The translations under genes and the position numbers were made by a program. Below are positions 37,305 through 51,300 of a DNA stretch of 64,000 nucleotides, in pieces (position 1 is the first letter of the stretch; every line of letters begins with the position of its first letter). The stretch spans positions 5,336,019-5,400,018 of the forward strand of contig KL647289.1 of NCBI GenBank assembly GCA_000727475.1, given 5' to 3'. This DNA is from Sarcocystis neurona. Lineage: Eukaryota; Apicomplexa; Conoidasida; Eucoccidiorida; Sarcocystidae. Under the pieces are notes generated by a model that saw only the letters and a list, made by a program, of their open reading frames with translations, did not search any database and was not told where the DNA came from.

Positions 37305-38477
37305 ATGACTATGGCTTACGACATCTGCGCCTTGCAAGCGCAGATTTCTGCGAAACTAAAAAGCATCGCTGAGCAGGGGGATCACTTGAGGCTGAAAGTA
37401 AGCAGTTGGGTTGACGTAAAGACTGCATTAAGAAGCCCTAATCAAGATACCGTCAGCATTATTCTAACCTCTTCTTGTTGCTGACCAGCACGCACCAGCT
37501 TTCGTACTCTTAATTTTTACACCTGTGCAGGCAGACGCGTGCAGAGCGGCCAACGTGGCGCTGGATGAAGAAGTGAAACACCTGGCAAACAAAAAGGCGC
37601 TCTTGCAGCAGCAGCTTGTGGAATTACAAGCTCAGATATACCAGAAGGGCGCAGAGAGTCAGCTGCAGGCAGAAAAAGCATGCAGGACAAAGAAAGTTCT
37701 TGAAAGTGTTCTTGCGAAGAAGAAGGTGTGTTCCGTATTATTTTTTGTGTATTAAACGAAACAAAACAGGTGGCACTTAGGATTTAATATTCGCGAACAC
37801 CTGGATGAAGGCAGGGTTGGCGAGGGCCTCTCTGCGAAGGATTATCGAGTCAGTGGAATTTTGTAGTCATAGCCTTGAAAGTCAAACATGTGAATTCTGT
37901 CTGCTCTCAGTCTTCGTAAAGACATCGAGCGACTTGGGTTGGCACTGTCTCTGAAGGATTCCATGTTTGCAGAGAAGCTAAATAAGACAACGAAGCCGTC
38001 GTTTGGGGGATCTGCTTTGACGAAGCAGCTCGAGGAAGCCGAGACAAGTTAGACGCTGTAATGAAACACTGCGGCTACTGAAGCAGGTATAGCCTCACTG
38101 TATGAATCAGTGACAGTGAGCTGCTTGGAAGCTCTTGCCAAAGAGAAAAATATGATGCTGGTGAGAGCCTCCCCGAAAAAGTGTCGAATCTCGCCGTTGA
38201 GAGAGTCACCTCAGCCTGCAAGATTGACTTTGCAAGAGAAACAAATCCTCGAACGCTTGCTCTCTCGTGACTGGAACGACTGCTCTTTGGAAGACAAAGT
38301 GAGTCCAACAGAATATGTTGTTAAAACGCCAACAATATCAAAACAACATCATGCCAGAGATTACTGGCTGCCTTCAGAAGATGTCTACTCCACAAAGAGG
38401 CTGGCGCTGAAGCCGGTGTGAAGACCTTCGACACGGGCGCGTGGAATCAACTGTCGCAGTATATGAGAACGCCGTAG
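37305..38477 (+). CDS. Coiled-coil protein of unknown function
   Basis: Five exons, 37305-37397, 37531-37727, 37911-38047, 38087-38298 and 38358-38477, give about 252 residues in one continuous frame. Each downstream exon is preceded by a CAG acceptor. The product is almost entirely charged helix with heptad-like spacing: ALQAQISAKLKSIAEQ, then KKALLQQQLVELQAQIYQK, then LRKDIERLGLALSLKD. It ends in a helical tail (RLLAAFRRCLLHKEAG). The third intron is only 39 bp and its donor (GTTAGA) is weak, as is the GTGTTC donor of exon 2. Without these splices the frame stops. The start is the ATG at 37305; the ATG at 37311 (ACTATGG context) is an alternative. The composition would suit a cytoskeletal or basal-complex component, but that is speculation. 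Confidence 0.6.
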
Positions 38478-39167
38478 AGCCTTGACACTAGCTCGTCCCT
38501 TTGCAGCCGCACATCAGATACACGGACGTGAGTGCCTTTGTACGGCCTTACTTTTCAGCGTTAGAACACCGGGTGAACAGCAGGTCACGTGAACCTTTAT
38601 TAGCACCGATTTTGAGAGTAGCCCCTTCCCTTGCAATTCTTAACAGCACGCTAGTCAGCTTGTACCTCCTCAACGCGTAGACGTTAGAATGCAAAATTAC
38701 ATTGCCATTAATGAATACTTGTACAGTACAGCATCTAGCGCACTGTTGCTGACGTAACAAAGTTTCTGCTGCCACGTTGCTAGTGAACTCTAGTCAAGCA
38801 TATCGTGACGTGGGTTCTTGAAGCGTCACCGTGCGCGCTATATATATTTTTGAAAGCAGTGGAGTTAACATATAATGCTTTCATACCTACGAATTATACA
38901 AAAGTGCCACAGCCATCCCGTAGCGGTGTCGCCCAGACGGACGTCTTCTGCTGTGTGGAGAACAGTCGCACACGGACAAACTCGTTGAAAACAATCTGTG
39001 TGGACTGCCACGGCAGGAGACAGTGGATTCTTATGGGAGCATTGTATGCTCAGAACTCTACAGAGCAGACTCCGCTGGAGCACCGCGGAGAGGGTGTGCG
39101 GTGCATCATTCCATAAAAGTACACGGGCACAATAGTTTGGGAAGTCCTTCCGTCGGGTCACGACTCT
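38478..39167. other. Intergenic region between convergent genes
   Basis: This lies between the stop of the coiled-coil gene (38477) and the stop of the IF-2 gene on the opposite strand (39168). Short frames only; it should contain both 3' untranslated regions. Confidence 0.4.
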
Positions 39168-42100
39168 TCACGTTTGCAAATATCGTCTCGACGTGATGAA
39201 AGCGGGCGGCGGCCGTTCTTTTCTTTCGTACGCCAAAATCATGTCTTTTTCTTGAAAGTCGGTGTACGGGCTGTCGAATATTATTGCCGCGTCGCGGGCT
39301 GCAGACACGTGAGAATAGGGAAAAAACACACCTGAACTTTTCGGTGAAGATACCGTCAATGTTGATACCTGCACCGCTTGGTGCTCCACCCCACTAGCGT
39401 GTCCCCAGTACTGCATGCATACATATGAGAAGAGGGAAAAGACACACCTGAATTTTTCGCTAAAGACGTGTCAGTGTTGACACGTACGCGTCTAGATGCT
39501 AAAACGCACTAGCATTAAGAAACGTCCAGTACTGTGCGACACACAACAAGCTGGACCGGTTAACGGTTCGCATGCGTACAAAACGAGATGAACCGGTCGC
39601 GACTGCGGTTTCAAGCGGCGGTTCTTGCTTACTGCCCTTGGGAAAGAAGGTAACATCCTGCCGATTCCTCTGCATAGATTTAACGATCAGTTTATCAGCT
39701 AGAACAGCTCCATCTCTCTCCTGCGCCCAAAGGAAAACACAAGATGTGGCTTTGATTACGAAGGCACGTGTCTCAACAGACGATGAGATACACGTTTTGA
39801 TTCCGTCGTTGTCTTTCTTCAGTAAGATCCAATGGACACTTGCAGAAGAAAAATCCAACACGTACCACAACAACAAATTCAGAAAGAACGCCCACCCAGA
39901 AAAAATATCCTTGGCAGCCTTCCGCTGGGACATCTGCAAACTAATTGCTGAGCCTGGTACCTGGCTTCATTCAGTCGAACAGCATACACATGTGCCACTG
40001 AAGAAAGAGTAGAGAGCTACGCGGTTGGAAGGAAAGATGCAATTTGTGTTGAAATTGCGTGGTGTGTTTACTGCAGAAGGCTATTCAGGTCTGGCAGGGA
40101 GAACGTCTGCACAAAAGATTCGGAGTAAACCCTTTCGTATGACGTTCAACAGCTCTTGATGTTGGCTGGTATTGTCAACCTTGCCCCTCTATCCAGTCCG
40201 ACCATTACGGACCAACACCGACGGGGCACACGCACGCAGGCACGCCATTATGTGTATGCCTGCATCACAGTGAATGTCAGCGTGTCCACAGGAGCGTGTA
40301 GGTGAGTACACCTCATTTAATTTCGTGTACTGCGTGACAGGCGAAGTGAGAGGTACAGTTACGGTAGTGCAGGCACCGAGACGAATTATCCTCCTGCGCC
40401 CAGCTCTTCATATGAATCTTGTAGGTGCATGGATAGACTCCCAGTCTCACACATGACCATACGCGGTGTTTCCTGCAGAACACGTAAAAAAAAGCACAGC
40501 GGCGCTCCCTCTTCCCGTCACAGAGCGATAACTAAAGAAGGAGCGTCTTGCCGTACACGCGTTTCTCTACTGTGCAAATGTATGCTACCGTGCGAACAGG
40601 AGTGCACACGGCTAAAACAGACGCGGCTAGAGGCAGTGATGCACAGCGCCACCACGTACAACGCTGTAGAAAAGCTGATTTGATGGAGCGCCTTCTTTCA
40701 CGTCGACGCCCACGACTGTTCGCGCGCCACCCTTTCCTTTTTTGAAGTTGAAAGGAGCGGTTCTGGTGACGGTCAAGCGCCCAATCATGCTGTAAAGATA
40801 CTCAGAGCCGAAGTGGTATTCGCATAATGTCTGCGGCACAGTAAAGGCGCACGAAAACACGTCGACCACCCAAGTTGACGTCGGCACACTCCAAAGACGC
40901 GAGTTACGCAAGGGATAGCGTCGCTGTGTTGCTTCTAAACAGGCATGCGACTAATTAAATCTCCTGCCCCTTTTTCGCAGAGCGAATACAAACGACGAAA
41001 ACAACAGCAGTTGTGTCTAATAAAACCCGTCGTCATACGACGAGAACCAGCTGAACAGACGGACACACGGCACCGCCACTTGTGCGCATCTCTTTCGCAC
41101 TATATAAGGCCGGCGTTCACTTGTAAATTAGATCGCGTTGTTTCCGATGGGCACGTGTATGCGTAGAGCTTTACGCGGAGGAACCGTGGGGAGGTGTAAA
41201 TATGAATACTTGTGTGAAGTATGAATGAAGGGGAAGAAGGATACAAATATTTTGTGAGATATACATATGTGCACATACGTAACAAGTGTCAACTTCATAC
41301 TTTACAGGAAAAATAATCCGTGGAAGGCGCAGTTGTGCTGCAGTCTCGTTGTCGAGGTAACAAATGAAATAAGCCTCTTCTCTTCGTCCTGCGCCCCCAC
41401 CCGTCGTAAAAACGCCTGAACCGCAACAAATGTAATATATTCTTGCTGCCCCTGGAAGAGTCACACAACTGCCTGCAATGGCACGCAGCTCTACACTTGC
41501 ACAGCTAAACGTTCACTTGCCTACTTTCAGGTACGCACGCACTCATGTATACACGTATGTGTACATTCACCTACGCATATTGCTGTGGACGGCCGTCATC
41601 GGAAAGGGAGTGCTGATGGTCCAAAACGGCGTTGACAGCCCCGCTCTGTGTTCAGCGCGGAACCGGAATGTGCAGCACGCAGCACCGCGGCTGTCAACGA
41701 CTGTTTCAATAGACATACCTCCAGGTCCTCAAAAAGCCTGTAAATGATATTGTGTTGTCGAAGAATGAGCTTGTTTTCACATAGTTCCTGAACAACAAGC
41801 ACAAACGACATTACACTACAGACGCATGCACCACGAAAGACAGTCACTTACCCTTCAGGTAATCGGCACTCAGCCTCCGACAGTGGGAGATGACAAGTTC
41901 ACTTTAGGAAAGCGACGGGCAGCCAGAAACACGAAAGCAACGCCAGCTCATTGTCTCACCACCTCAGCCTTTCTTCCACGAGAATGGCGCTCTATCGGTA
42001 ACAGCGGGACAGCTTCTCACGAGACACCTGCCACGCTCCAACAACTCCCTACGGGGTTTTGCACGTGTTGTAGTGAGCAGATACCGGTACCCACGAGCAA

Positions 42101-43601
42101 ATTAGTTGTGTCGTTCGCGTAAAAAAGCAGACCTCACAGAAAGGTCGCTTCCTACCGTATGCTCCGCAGCGGCACGCAAAAGTAAGGTTTCATTCTTAGT
42201 CCTTACTCACCCAGCTGAATGAGTTCTGCCATGTGCTGATGGTTTCGCTAAGAAACCTACAGGCAGACAGACTTGTCTTTTCGGAGAACCGAAGGCCTGC
42301 TCCATGCAAACCGGACACCCTTCCTTTTAAGGGCTGGATAAAAAGTGTTTCTCACGTGCAGGATTCTTTCCCCACGTTCTGCGTCGCGTCAGTGTTTGCT
42401 TGGTACTCTCTGATTGCTCTCCCTCTTCGAAACACTAACTGATTGCATGACGGCATCTGCTGCGGGCCCAGCGGTAGACGCCGAGAGAAGCGTCTGGGCA
42501 GGTAGCCACTCGCTACATCTGAGCATCCGTTTGCGCCACGTATCACTGCGTTACGTGTATGCAAGCATGTCTGAACTTGGCCCTCTGCGTGTGCTTTTTC
42601 TTCATATGTCTAGATAGAAACTAGTCCCTGTGTGTGTGCTCAGATGGGCGTATGTGGGGGAGTCCGACGCTCCCAGTGACGCACGATATAGTCGCCAGTG
42701 TAAGCACAGGACATCTCTCTGGAGAGCAGTGGTAGCTGCCTATTGTCCGGCTGCTCACTTGTTCCACGCCCTCAAGCGCAGGGACGGAGAAGGCAAAGAT
42801 GAATGCGTTCGTCAGAGCCGCGTGTTTCAAATCCGAGGGGTTGACCGGTCCGACGCCCGAGTGCACGACACAGAGCGGCAGCCACCGCGTGAGCAGCTGC
42901 CTCCCGTATTCCCCGAGAGGCCTTGGTGGACCATTTTCTACTTCTTCTTCTTCCTCTCCTTCTTCTTCTTTCTCGACTCCCTCTTCGCCTTTCTCCTCCG
43001 CTTCGATTCTTCTGCCATCTGGCGCGCGTCTGCCGTCGCTCCTGTCCTTTTTCTCCTCCCCGGTCGTGGGTTCCTGAAGTCCCACTGTTCTTCGCTTGTC
43101 GGCGCGGGCATCTGCGAGCGCCTTGGCTACGGCATGCAGTGCTTTCGCTGCAGCCTCTGGCAGCTCTTCTGCCTCTTTCGTCTTCTGGTTCCAGGCGTCT
43201 ACCCACTCCAAAATTGCCTCTAAGCTTCCTTGATCGGCTGCCTTTACCACCAAGCCTATCTGTGGCAATTCTGGTACGATCGTCCCTCTCGTATTCAGGG
43301 TCAGATCGACTGTTGTACTCTTCTCCTGTGCTTCTTCCCCCTGTGACGCGTGCTGCTTTTCTTCATTCATCTGGCGAGCCATCAACCACGTGTCCCACCC
43401 CACATACAGATACATATATGAATACACTCATATATACATAAATGGATTTCCACGTTAGACAAAGGCACACGAACAGCACACGTGACCTCAAAAAGGTAAA
43501 TATATATACATATGTATGTACACCCCCTTTCGTGACCTTAAATGACTTTATATATATATATACATACATCTATACATATAATTATATGTACAGCGCGTGA
43601 G

Positions 43602-43648
<47 letters not shown>

Positions 43649-46600
43649 ACACGTCTGTGTACGCTTGCACACTCGTGTACGTGTATACTTCTGAATATTT
43701 ATGCCTTAACACACACATCGCCAAAGAGTGTGGGCCTTCGCGTTGAGATTCAACGAAGCCGAACAACGTCGTAATGCAACAGTAATGAACAATTCAGGCA
43801 CTTGTGTAGCGCGGGGGCGGCACCCCACAGAGTGGGACGGCCGGCCGTCAGACAACAGGGAAAAAGAACATCTACAACTCAGACGCGCGGGCGAAGGAAT
43901 CGGAAGAACAATACGGGAACCAGATGAGCTAACAACAGACCGCAGACAGATGCGCTGCTTCAGCCGACACTCGCAGTGGAAGCGGCGCGCAGACACGCCG
44001 TTGAGCTCTAGAAAATACCGCGATACGTACAAAAGACGGCCAGAAGAACGTGTGCGCAGGAGCCGAAGAAGCGCAGTCAACAGGAGGCAGAAGCCACCTC
44101 GCACAGGGCAGCAGTAGAAACGGTGCAGGCGTGTCGTGTGTGAGACACGGGGGGGGGGCGTGCTGCGCGGGCCGCAACGCGTCGCAGACGAAGCTGCTGA
44201 CGTCGAGCGGAGTCTGAACTTGAGACATCGACCGAGTAACTGCGTGTACGGAGAAAAGTAGAAGCCAGCCACACACGAGGAGTAACAGACAGCACTCGCA
44301 CAGACACAGACACACACACATACACAAAGACAGGGAGAGAGAGAAGACATCAAACAGCGCGCGGTGGCAGCGGTTGGTGGAGGTACTCGACGGTGTTGCA
44401 AGTAGGTAGAGCAGCGCCAACAGCGCCACCGCGTCCACTCCAGACCACAAAGACGTTTTCTCATACGTGATTTCCTTTTCAACGCAAACCAGACATTTCT
44501 TGTTATTCGTCATACAAAGGAGAAACGACACCGACTGCTGGTGGCTGTTCAACGGAAAAGAAGCACACACGTGGCCACCACCAGTGTCTGGCAGAGACGA
44601 GACCCTTAGCCGCAGCTGCTGCTGCCCCAAGAAGCGGGAGGGCACCAAATAGCAAATCGCTGTCTGTGGGGGTAAAAGAGCACCGCACTGTACCTCCGTG
44701 CAACGTAAGGAGGAAGAGGTGCACAAGGTATGCTTCCTGTTTTCGTAAACGGGGAGACAGAATTCCAAATTTTGCGACGGACAAAGACGCCCAGAGGCAG
44801 ATCACTTCCATCTTCAGTTAAAACAAACGCACGCACGGCACAGGCACAAAAAAGTCGCTGCCCTGCGGAAATTCTCACAACGGACCAAATGCGCACCTTG
44901 CCTTGCAGGTGAAATCCACACGTGTCACTGAACGAGTGGACGTGGGCGGACCGCGTTTCAATGTGTGGCGATTCTACCACTCCTGCAAATTGGGAACTTT
45001 AGTCTTCCACGTGGTCACGGAAGAGACTGACAGGGACGCCTGGCACACTTCAGGCGTGCAGCCAGTCTTCGACATGTATACACGTCCGCGAAGGACAAAT
45101 GCACGTCACGCGTCCCACATCAGTACGCAAGTATGTCAGCGCTTGCCTACGAGGGTATCTAGAACGCGCAGCTGCACCGCGCTTCCATTTCAGGAGAGAA
45201 ACCTTTTCCATAGCTCGTAAATTTCACGCGTGTACACCCACGAGGCTGTTACAGGCGTATATAGACGTAAGCACACATACAAAGAGAGAGAGACAGCGAG
45301 AGAGAGAGAAACACAGAGAAAGAACGCGTGTCCGCGCCTTGTATGGACGTACGGTGTCCTCGTCTTGAAGACTTGCAGACGTCTGCTCGCGGCCCAGCAC
45401 TGCCGCTTTGTATTTCGACAGCTTCTGCTGCTTCCAGTGAAACGTCGACGCTGTGCGCTGTGCCAGCGCTTCCACCGCCATCCTATTGACCTGCAGGCTC
45501 AGACTCTCCGCCTTACGCAGCGTTCTCCGCTGTTCACACAGGACAAAAGTTTGACGAAGAAGTCCTCACAGAGCAATACACGTTGGCAGTCCTTCCATCT
45601 TTCACGTTATTCCCCGTGTACACAGAAAGAGAGCCCCACGGTCCACGTGTTGTATGCCCACACACACGACAGCTCCTCGTACACACTGTCTCGTCTACTT
45701 GCCGATTTACTATTCAGGTGGGTCGCTCGGTACACACAGTCAGCCACAAGCATGCTCACAACACGCCGTTGAATTCTTCCCATACGTATAGCTGCCAAGG
45801 ACGATGCCACTACGGTCTGGTTTTGCGGCAGATGTTCATGCGCTCTGCCTTGCGCGGTGAACATTGCTCAAAGACACTCCCGCGAGCAGGAGGTCGCGCG
45901 CGCGCTTGCATACATCTCTTCCCGCGCCTGTGCGCATATATGTGCCGCTCTAAATCAAATGTAGGTGGACTCACATTCGTATCCACAGAATGCGGACACG
46001 CGTACATACGTACGGGCAGGCAGCCGACTAACATACCTGCTACGCTTACAAGTTTATTGCCGCGCACGCTGACGGCATCCGTATGTACTCACAGATGCAT
46101 ATCTCCAGATAGTCAGTCCCGGTAAATGGTGATTAGACGTGCGCGTGCGCAGGCCCTTCTCAACGAGCTGGACGAAGAAAATGGCAACACGCGTGTAGGA
46201 CGTGCTGGACTGTATATGTTTACATGCATACACGTGTGCACGTCGATGTACATACACAAGTGGACATATGTGTACCCCTCCATTCACCGCGTGATACTAT
46301 ATTTCTGAATCAATGTAAAAAGCAGCTCATGTACACATAGAGACACAGCGAAAGAAACACCCACGCACACACATACATGGAGTTTTGCATGCTGGGCAAC
46401 CTCAAAACGGCTGTTAGATTGTACAACACATATACATATGTGCACATATATACATACATGTATATATGTGTATATATATAGATATATGTGTACATCGTAT
46501 TTTATGTAATACCTGTGCGTACACATGCCTACACCCATATGTTTAGTGACTGAAGACTCAACCATAAAAGAGCTCCCAGCTACGTGAGTGTTTCATAAAT

Positions 46601-48358
46601 TTCATTGGGTGTAGTCTTGTGACGAAACACGGCGGCTACAAGGGGTGACGGTGTCGCAGGCTCCAAAGCATGCAACAGGTTTTGACGGCAGCAGCAGTCC
46701 CTTCCTCCTCCATCTCTTCCTCCCGCCGTTGTCGGCTCTTCCTCTCGGCGACTGCCTGCCGTCCGTACCTCCCCAGCTCCCCAGCGGTATTAAGCCCCTG
46801 GGCTCGAAGCTGCTGTGGCAACCGGAACGCTAGAAACTGACCAGCTCAATTCTCTCCGCCATTTTCGCAAGTTTTGCCGCGTGCTGCGCGCTTCGGGCCT
46901 GAATGATCGCTTGCCCAGCAGACGCATGCAGCTGGACACCCAGGCCGGTGATTTCGACTGCTTCATTCGGCCCAGCGACTTTTAGTTCCGCCGTCTCTCC
47001 GCTGCGATAAATTTTTTTAATGCGACCCCACGTAGAGCCCACCGCCACCCAGCGCCCCGCCTGCAGCCACCCGCGCCGTACGATCACCTAAAACCAACGC
47101 AGCAGCAACAGATGCCGCAGAAACGCAACAGCGCTTGCACCAGCCGCGGTAGCAGCTGCGAGATTAGCAGCGCACCGCGACAAAAAGTACTAGCAGGACA
47201 CACTGTCGCAGCAGTAGCACCAGGACGTCGCTGGCAGTGCGAGTGGCCACATGAAGAAGTGGCAAGAGAGACACAGACTGAGAGCAAGGGCAGCAGTAGT
47301 ACACGAGGCGTATCAGCGCACGCCACACTGCGTACGTCCATGCATACAACGGTGCAGCGAACACCCACGACTCGCTGGGACACTTCCACGTGTATCTTCC
47401 TTGCAGACTTCTTTACCGCGGTGCCTCTGTCCTGCCCTCTGCTCTGCGTTGTCTGCTACGTTCCGTTGTGGAGAACCGTTTGCTTCGTCCACTGGCTGCG
47501 CGAGAGAAAGCAGCGGCTGCTACAACACACCGGCCGTCAAGGAACCTCCCGCAGTGACGCACCTGTGCTGGCACCTGCCACCTTCATTCCGGCAACGACA
47601 CAGCAGTCCACCGTAGCCGCAGACTTCCGTTCTCTCGACTGGGACCATGTGTGGAAAACTGGATTCATTCGGGCTATAAACGGATGTACAATACCCACTG
47701 CACACACGTACGTATGCGGGCACGTAGCCCTCAGGCACGGCGACCAGCAACTGGTCAACGCGCAAGTCGACGCACAGAAAGAGCTACAGCTGAATACGAG
47801 CATGCACTCGTGTGTGGAAGTTGGTTGTCCGTTTAGCAGCTATTCGCACACGCGTACGTTCGCGCCTTCACGGACGTGGCTGACTGCCCTGGCGCGTGTT
47901 TGTTGAAGTCTGTGCTGGTGCCTGCAGTCTGAGAGTTAGCGAGCTGTCGGACGGCACGTCCGACGCGTTTCTTGTGTAGCTGTAACGTCTGAAGCCTAAG
48001 TGTAAGACACAAGTGAACTAGGTAGTGCTCCTGTATGGACCGCACGGCCCTCTTGGGGCTCTGGCTCGCTGGCGCTGCTGACCAGGAGCAGAGAGACAAC
48101 CCGCAGCGGCAACAGGACGAACGTAGCGCCTGTCTACTCCAAAGACTACGCCTCCTGTCCAACCACGCACAGACGTGCAGGCGGAGCCGCAGATATGTAC
48201 TCCCAGCAGGCACGTACACACACACACACACATTGACGTACGTACGCGTACAGCCACTACATATACGCACAAAAGGATTCCATTTCTCACTCGACACATA
48301 CCCACGTGTATGTGGGTATATATACATAAGTGGAGACCCAGTGAAATCCCACTAATAC

Positions 48359-48391
<33 letters not shown>

Positions 48392-51300
48392 CAAAGAGAC
48401 ACACAGGAGTCCCATATGTATGTATACAAATATATATATATATATATCTACAGACTCACTGGAATCCCACATGTATATATACATGTATACATCTAGAGAG
48501 AGAGAGACCCACAGGAATTCCATATGTGTATATATATATATATATATTTGGAGACCCACTGGAATCCCCTACATATATACATATATATATATATGTGGAG
48601 GCGTGCGTGAACACACATACGCGAACAGATACGGGGCACGTTAAAGAGAGAGGGATGGAATATACAAACGCCAGCAACGGGGCGCCTGGACGAGCAGGTG
48701 GGCGACCGAGGGCGAATACAGAAAGCAACCGCGCAGTCGGCAGCCCCTGCCCCACTCACTTGGACGCAGCGTCCCTTTTTCTTGTCGACGCGAGTCTCCA
48801 ACACGTAGCCTCGCGCACCGCTGCTGCTATTTGTGCTGCTGCTGGTGGAATGTGGCGAAGGCGGAGGGGGGGGACCATACAGATGCGGCATGTTCTCCTG
48901 CAGCAGCACCAGCGCAGCTTCCAGTTCCTCGAGGCCCTCGCCAGTTTTCGCGCTCATGCAGACGACCTACAAAAGCAGTCAGCAGCAAAATCGCAACGTC
49001 GGCGCAGAAAGACGCAGGTGTCTCCGCACGAGTTCCCACGGTACACAAGAAGAGACACATGGCAAGGCGAGGTTGAACAAATGGACGCGAGGCCGCACGT
49101 CTTGTTTGCATTTGGTGCTGCACCTCCCACGACCTACAGGCCCTTCTCTGCAGACCCTCCCGCCGCTACGCTTCTTCTTCCGGAGCGAAGTAAGACGCTA
49201 GAAGCGTCTCCAGCCCCCCGCGGCTGCTGCTCTCGCAGCCAACACCAGCTGCGTCTGCTCTTAACGTGCTCTCTGCGGTGTGCTTGAAACAGACAAGAAG
49301 AGCGAAAGAGGAGAAATGGCGACTACTTTTTCTACAACGTCCGTGTCGGGCTGGGGAACACCACTTGACGTCGTACATATCCCTCGCCCCTTTCGTCCTC
49401 CGCGCCGCTACAACTGACCGACTTTACATCTACTCAGTTCGTTTCTCTGCACACACATATCCACATATACACATATATATATATATATATATGTGTACAG
49501 AGAGAGATATCTACACAGACACACGTTTACATACGGATTTGAAGACAGCTGCACGCACGCAAGAAAGAAAAAGGGTTTCTCTTGTCTATGCGCGCACGTC
49601 TACGTAGGAAGAAAGCGTCTCCGGCTCGTGCACCTGCACTTCTTCACGTCCATCTACGTACGAGACAAAACAAAAAAAGAAACGTCTTCGTTTCCTGTTT
49701 ATTCGCCACTTCTGCGGAGACACGCGTTAAGGAACGAAACGTCCCTGTTTTCTGTTTTCTCCCCGTTTCTGCTGCTTCCAACGAAAAGGATCTGGACAAA
49801 AAGGCAAAGACAGACCCACCGGCACATCACCGCCTTCTCTGTCGTCCGTGAGGATCCCCAGTTCCGCCAGCTGGTCTTTCACCCTGAGATGCAGAGAGGA
49901 ACGGGGACGCAAAGTGAGGAGAAGTCGAAGACTAACAAGACAAGACGCCGGAGAAAAGGGTGGTGGGGAAAGTAGCGGAGAAGACGTCGCAGGAAGGATG
50001 AAGCGAAGAGAGCTCACGGGCAAAAAAGGAGGAAGTGAAAGAGAGGGGAACCCAACGAAGATACAACAGAGAAAGAAAACTGTCGGTCCCTCTGAAGCCT
50101 GTTTTGATACGGCACACAAGGAGCCCTCATACAAGCAAACACTGTTGCAAAAGTCCAACCTATTTACACGCGTAGATATATGTTTGCCGACCCGTTATGA
50201 ATAAATGTACACATAGAGGTATGTAGATAGATATACATATGGACGTATGTACCTTTTATATGGTTATTCATGTATATATGTGCGTACACGGGTACATGTG
50301 CACGTACACATGTAGGAGACTACATATAGAGTATACGTATAAGTTGTACGCGTAGAAATGTTTGTGTTTTTACGTCTTCCAACGTAGAAGTCAACAAACA
50401 AATTCAGGCAGCCGTTACCTCAGAGACGTGTGCACAGGGTCGTACACGCAGGACGTAGAAAAAGGGAGCAGAAAGGAGCTCTATATTCACCAGACATATA
50501 CACATCCATACAAAGAATCTTGCACACGTACGTTACAAACTGCGTACACACATAAACACACACACAAACACACCTGTACATACATACACCTACACACATA
50601 TTTATACATATATACGCGTGACCGAAACTGCGTATCATCCACATATATACACATATATATGAGCGAGAGAGCGGCACGCTTTACGCATGACTACCTCTCT
50701 GGATCTGCGCCTGGCTTGTCCATTTTATTGAGCGCGACGATGAGAGGTGTGCCTGCGGCGCGTATTATCTCGGCGCTTTCGACTGTCTGCTCTTTCACTC
50801 CTTCGTCTGCTGCTACCACCAACACGCAGATATCCGTCGCTGCGGCTCCTCTTCTCCGCATCGACGCAAAGGCCGCATGACCCGGCGTATCGATGAACGT
50901 GAGCTGCTGCTGCTGCTGTCCCCGTAGTGCCACGCGGCCACTTGAAACCGCCTGTGTGATACCTCCCGCTTCCGACTCAGCGACGCGCGAGCTGTACATG
51001 CACGACACAGCAAAAGCAGCAGCAGCCACACAGGCATAGCCACAGAAGGACGCAGCACCGCCAGCAGCATGCAACCGAAAGATACATTTCTCTCACCTAC
51101 ACACACACACACACACGCACTGGTGTATATGTGTATATATATGCATATATCTACATCCACGTCGCAGCACTACCAGCAGCGGAGAAGGTACTTCTCTTTT
51201 TCTCTCTCCCTCTCTCTCTCTCATACGCAGATGTGCGCTATATACACGTACATATTACGTTTTTTAAAGCAGTGGCGAAAGAAGGAGCATGCATGCGCTT

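Noticed and set aside
43706..44768. Minus-strand frames of 258 and 279 codons rich in Cys, Leu and Ser
   Set aside because: They lie in an IF-2 intron, overlap each other in different frames, and show no conserved pattern; adjacent exons join in phase without them.
48175..49287. A 370-codon plus-strand open frame
   Set aside because: Most of it is translated minisatellite and TA/GA repeat (Tyr/Ile/Thr and Arg/Glu strings), and it runs antisense over the true IF-2 exon at 48966-48760.
49493..49975. A 160-codon plus-strand frame
   Set aside because: Antisense to the short IF-2 exon 49883-49820 and composed of Arg/Lys/Thr-rich intron sequence.
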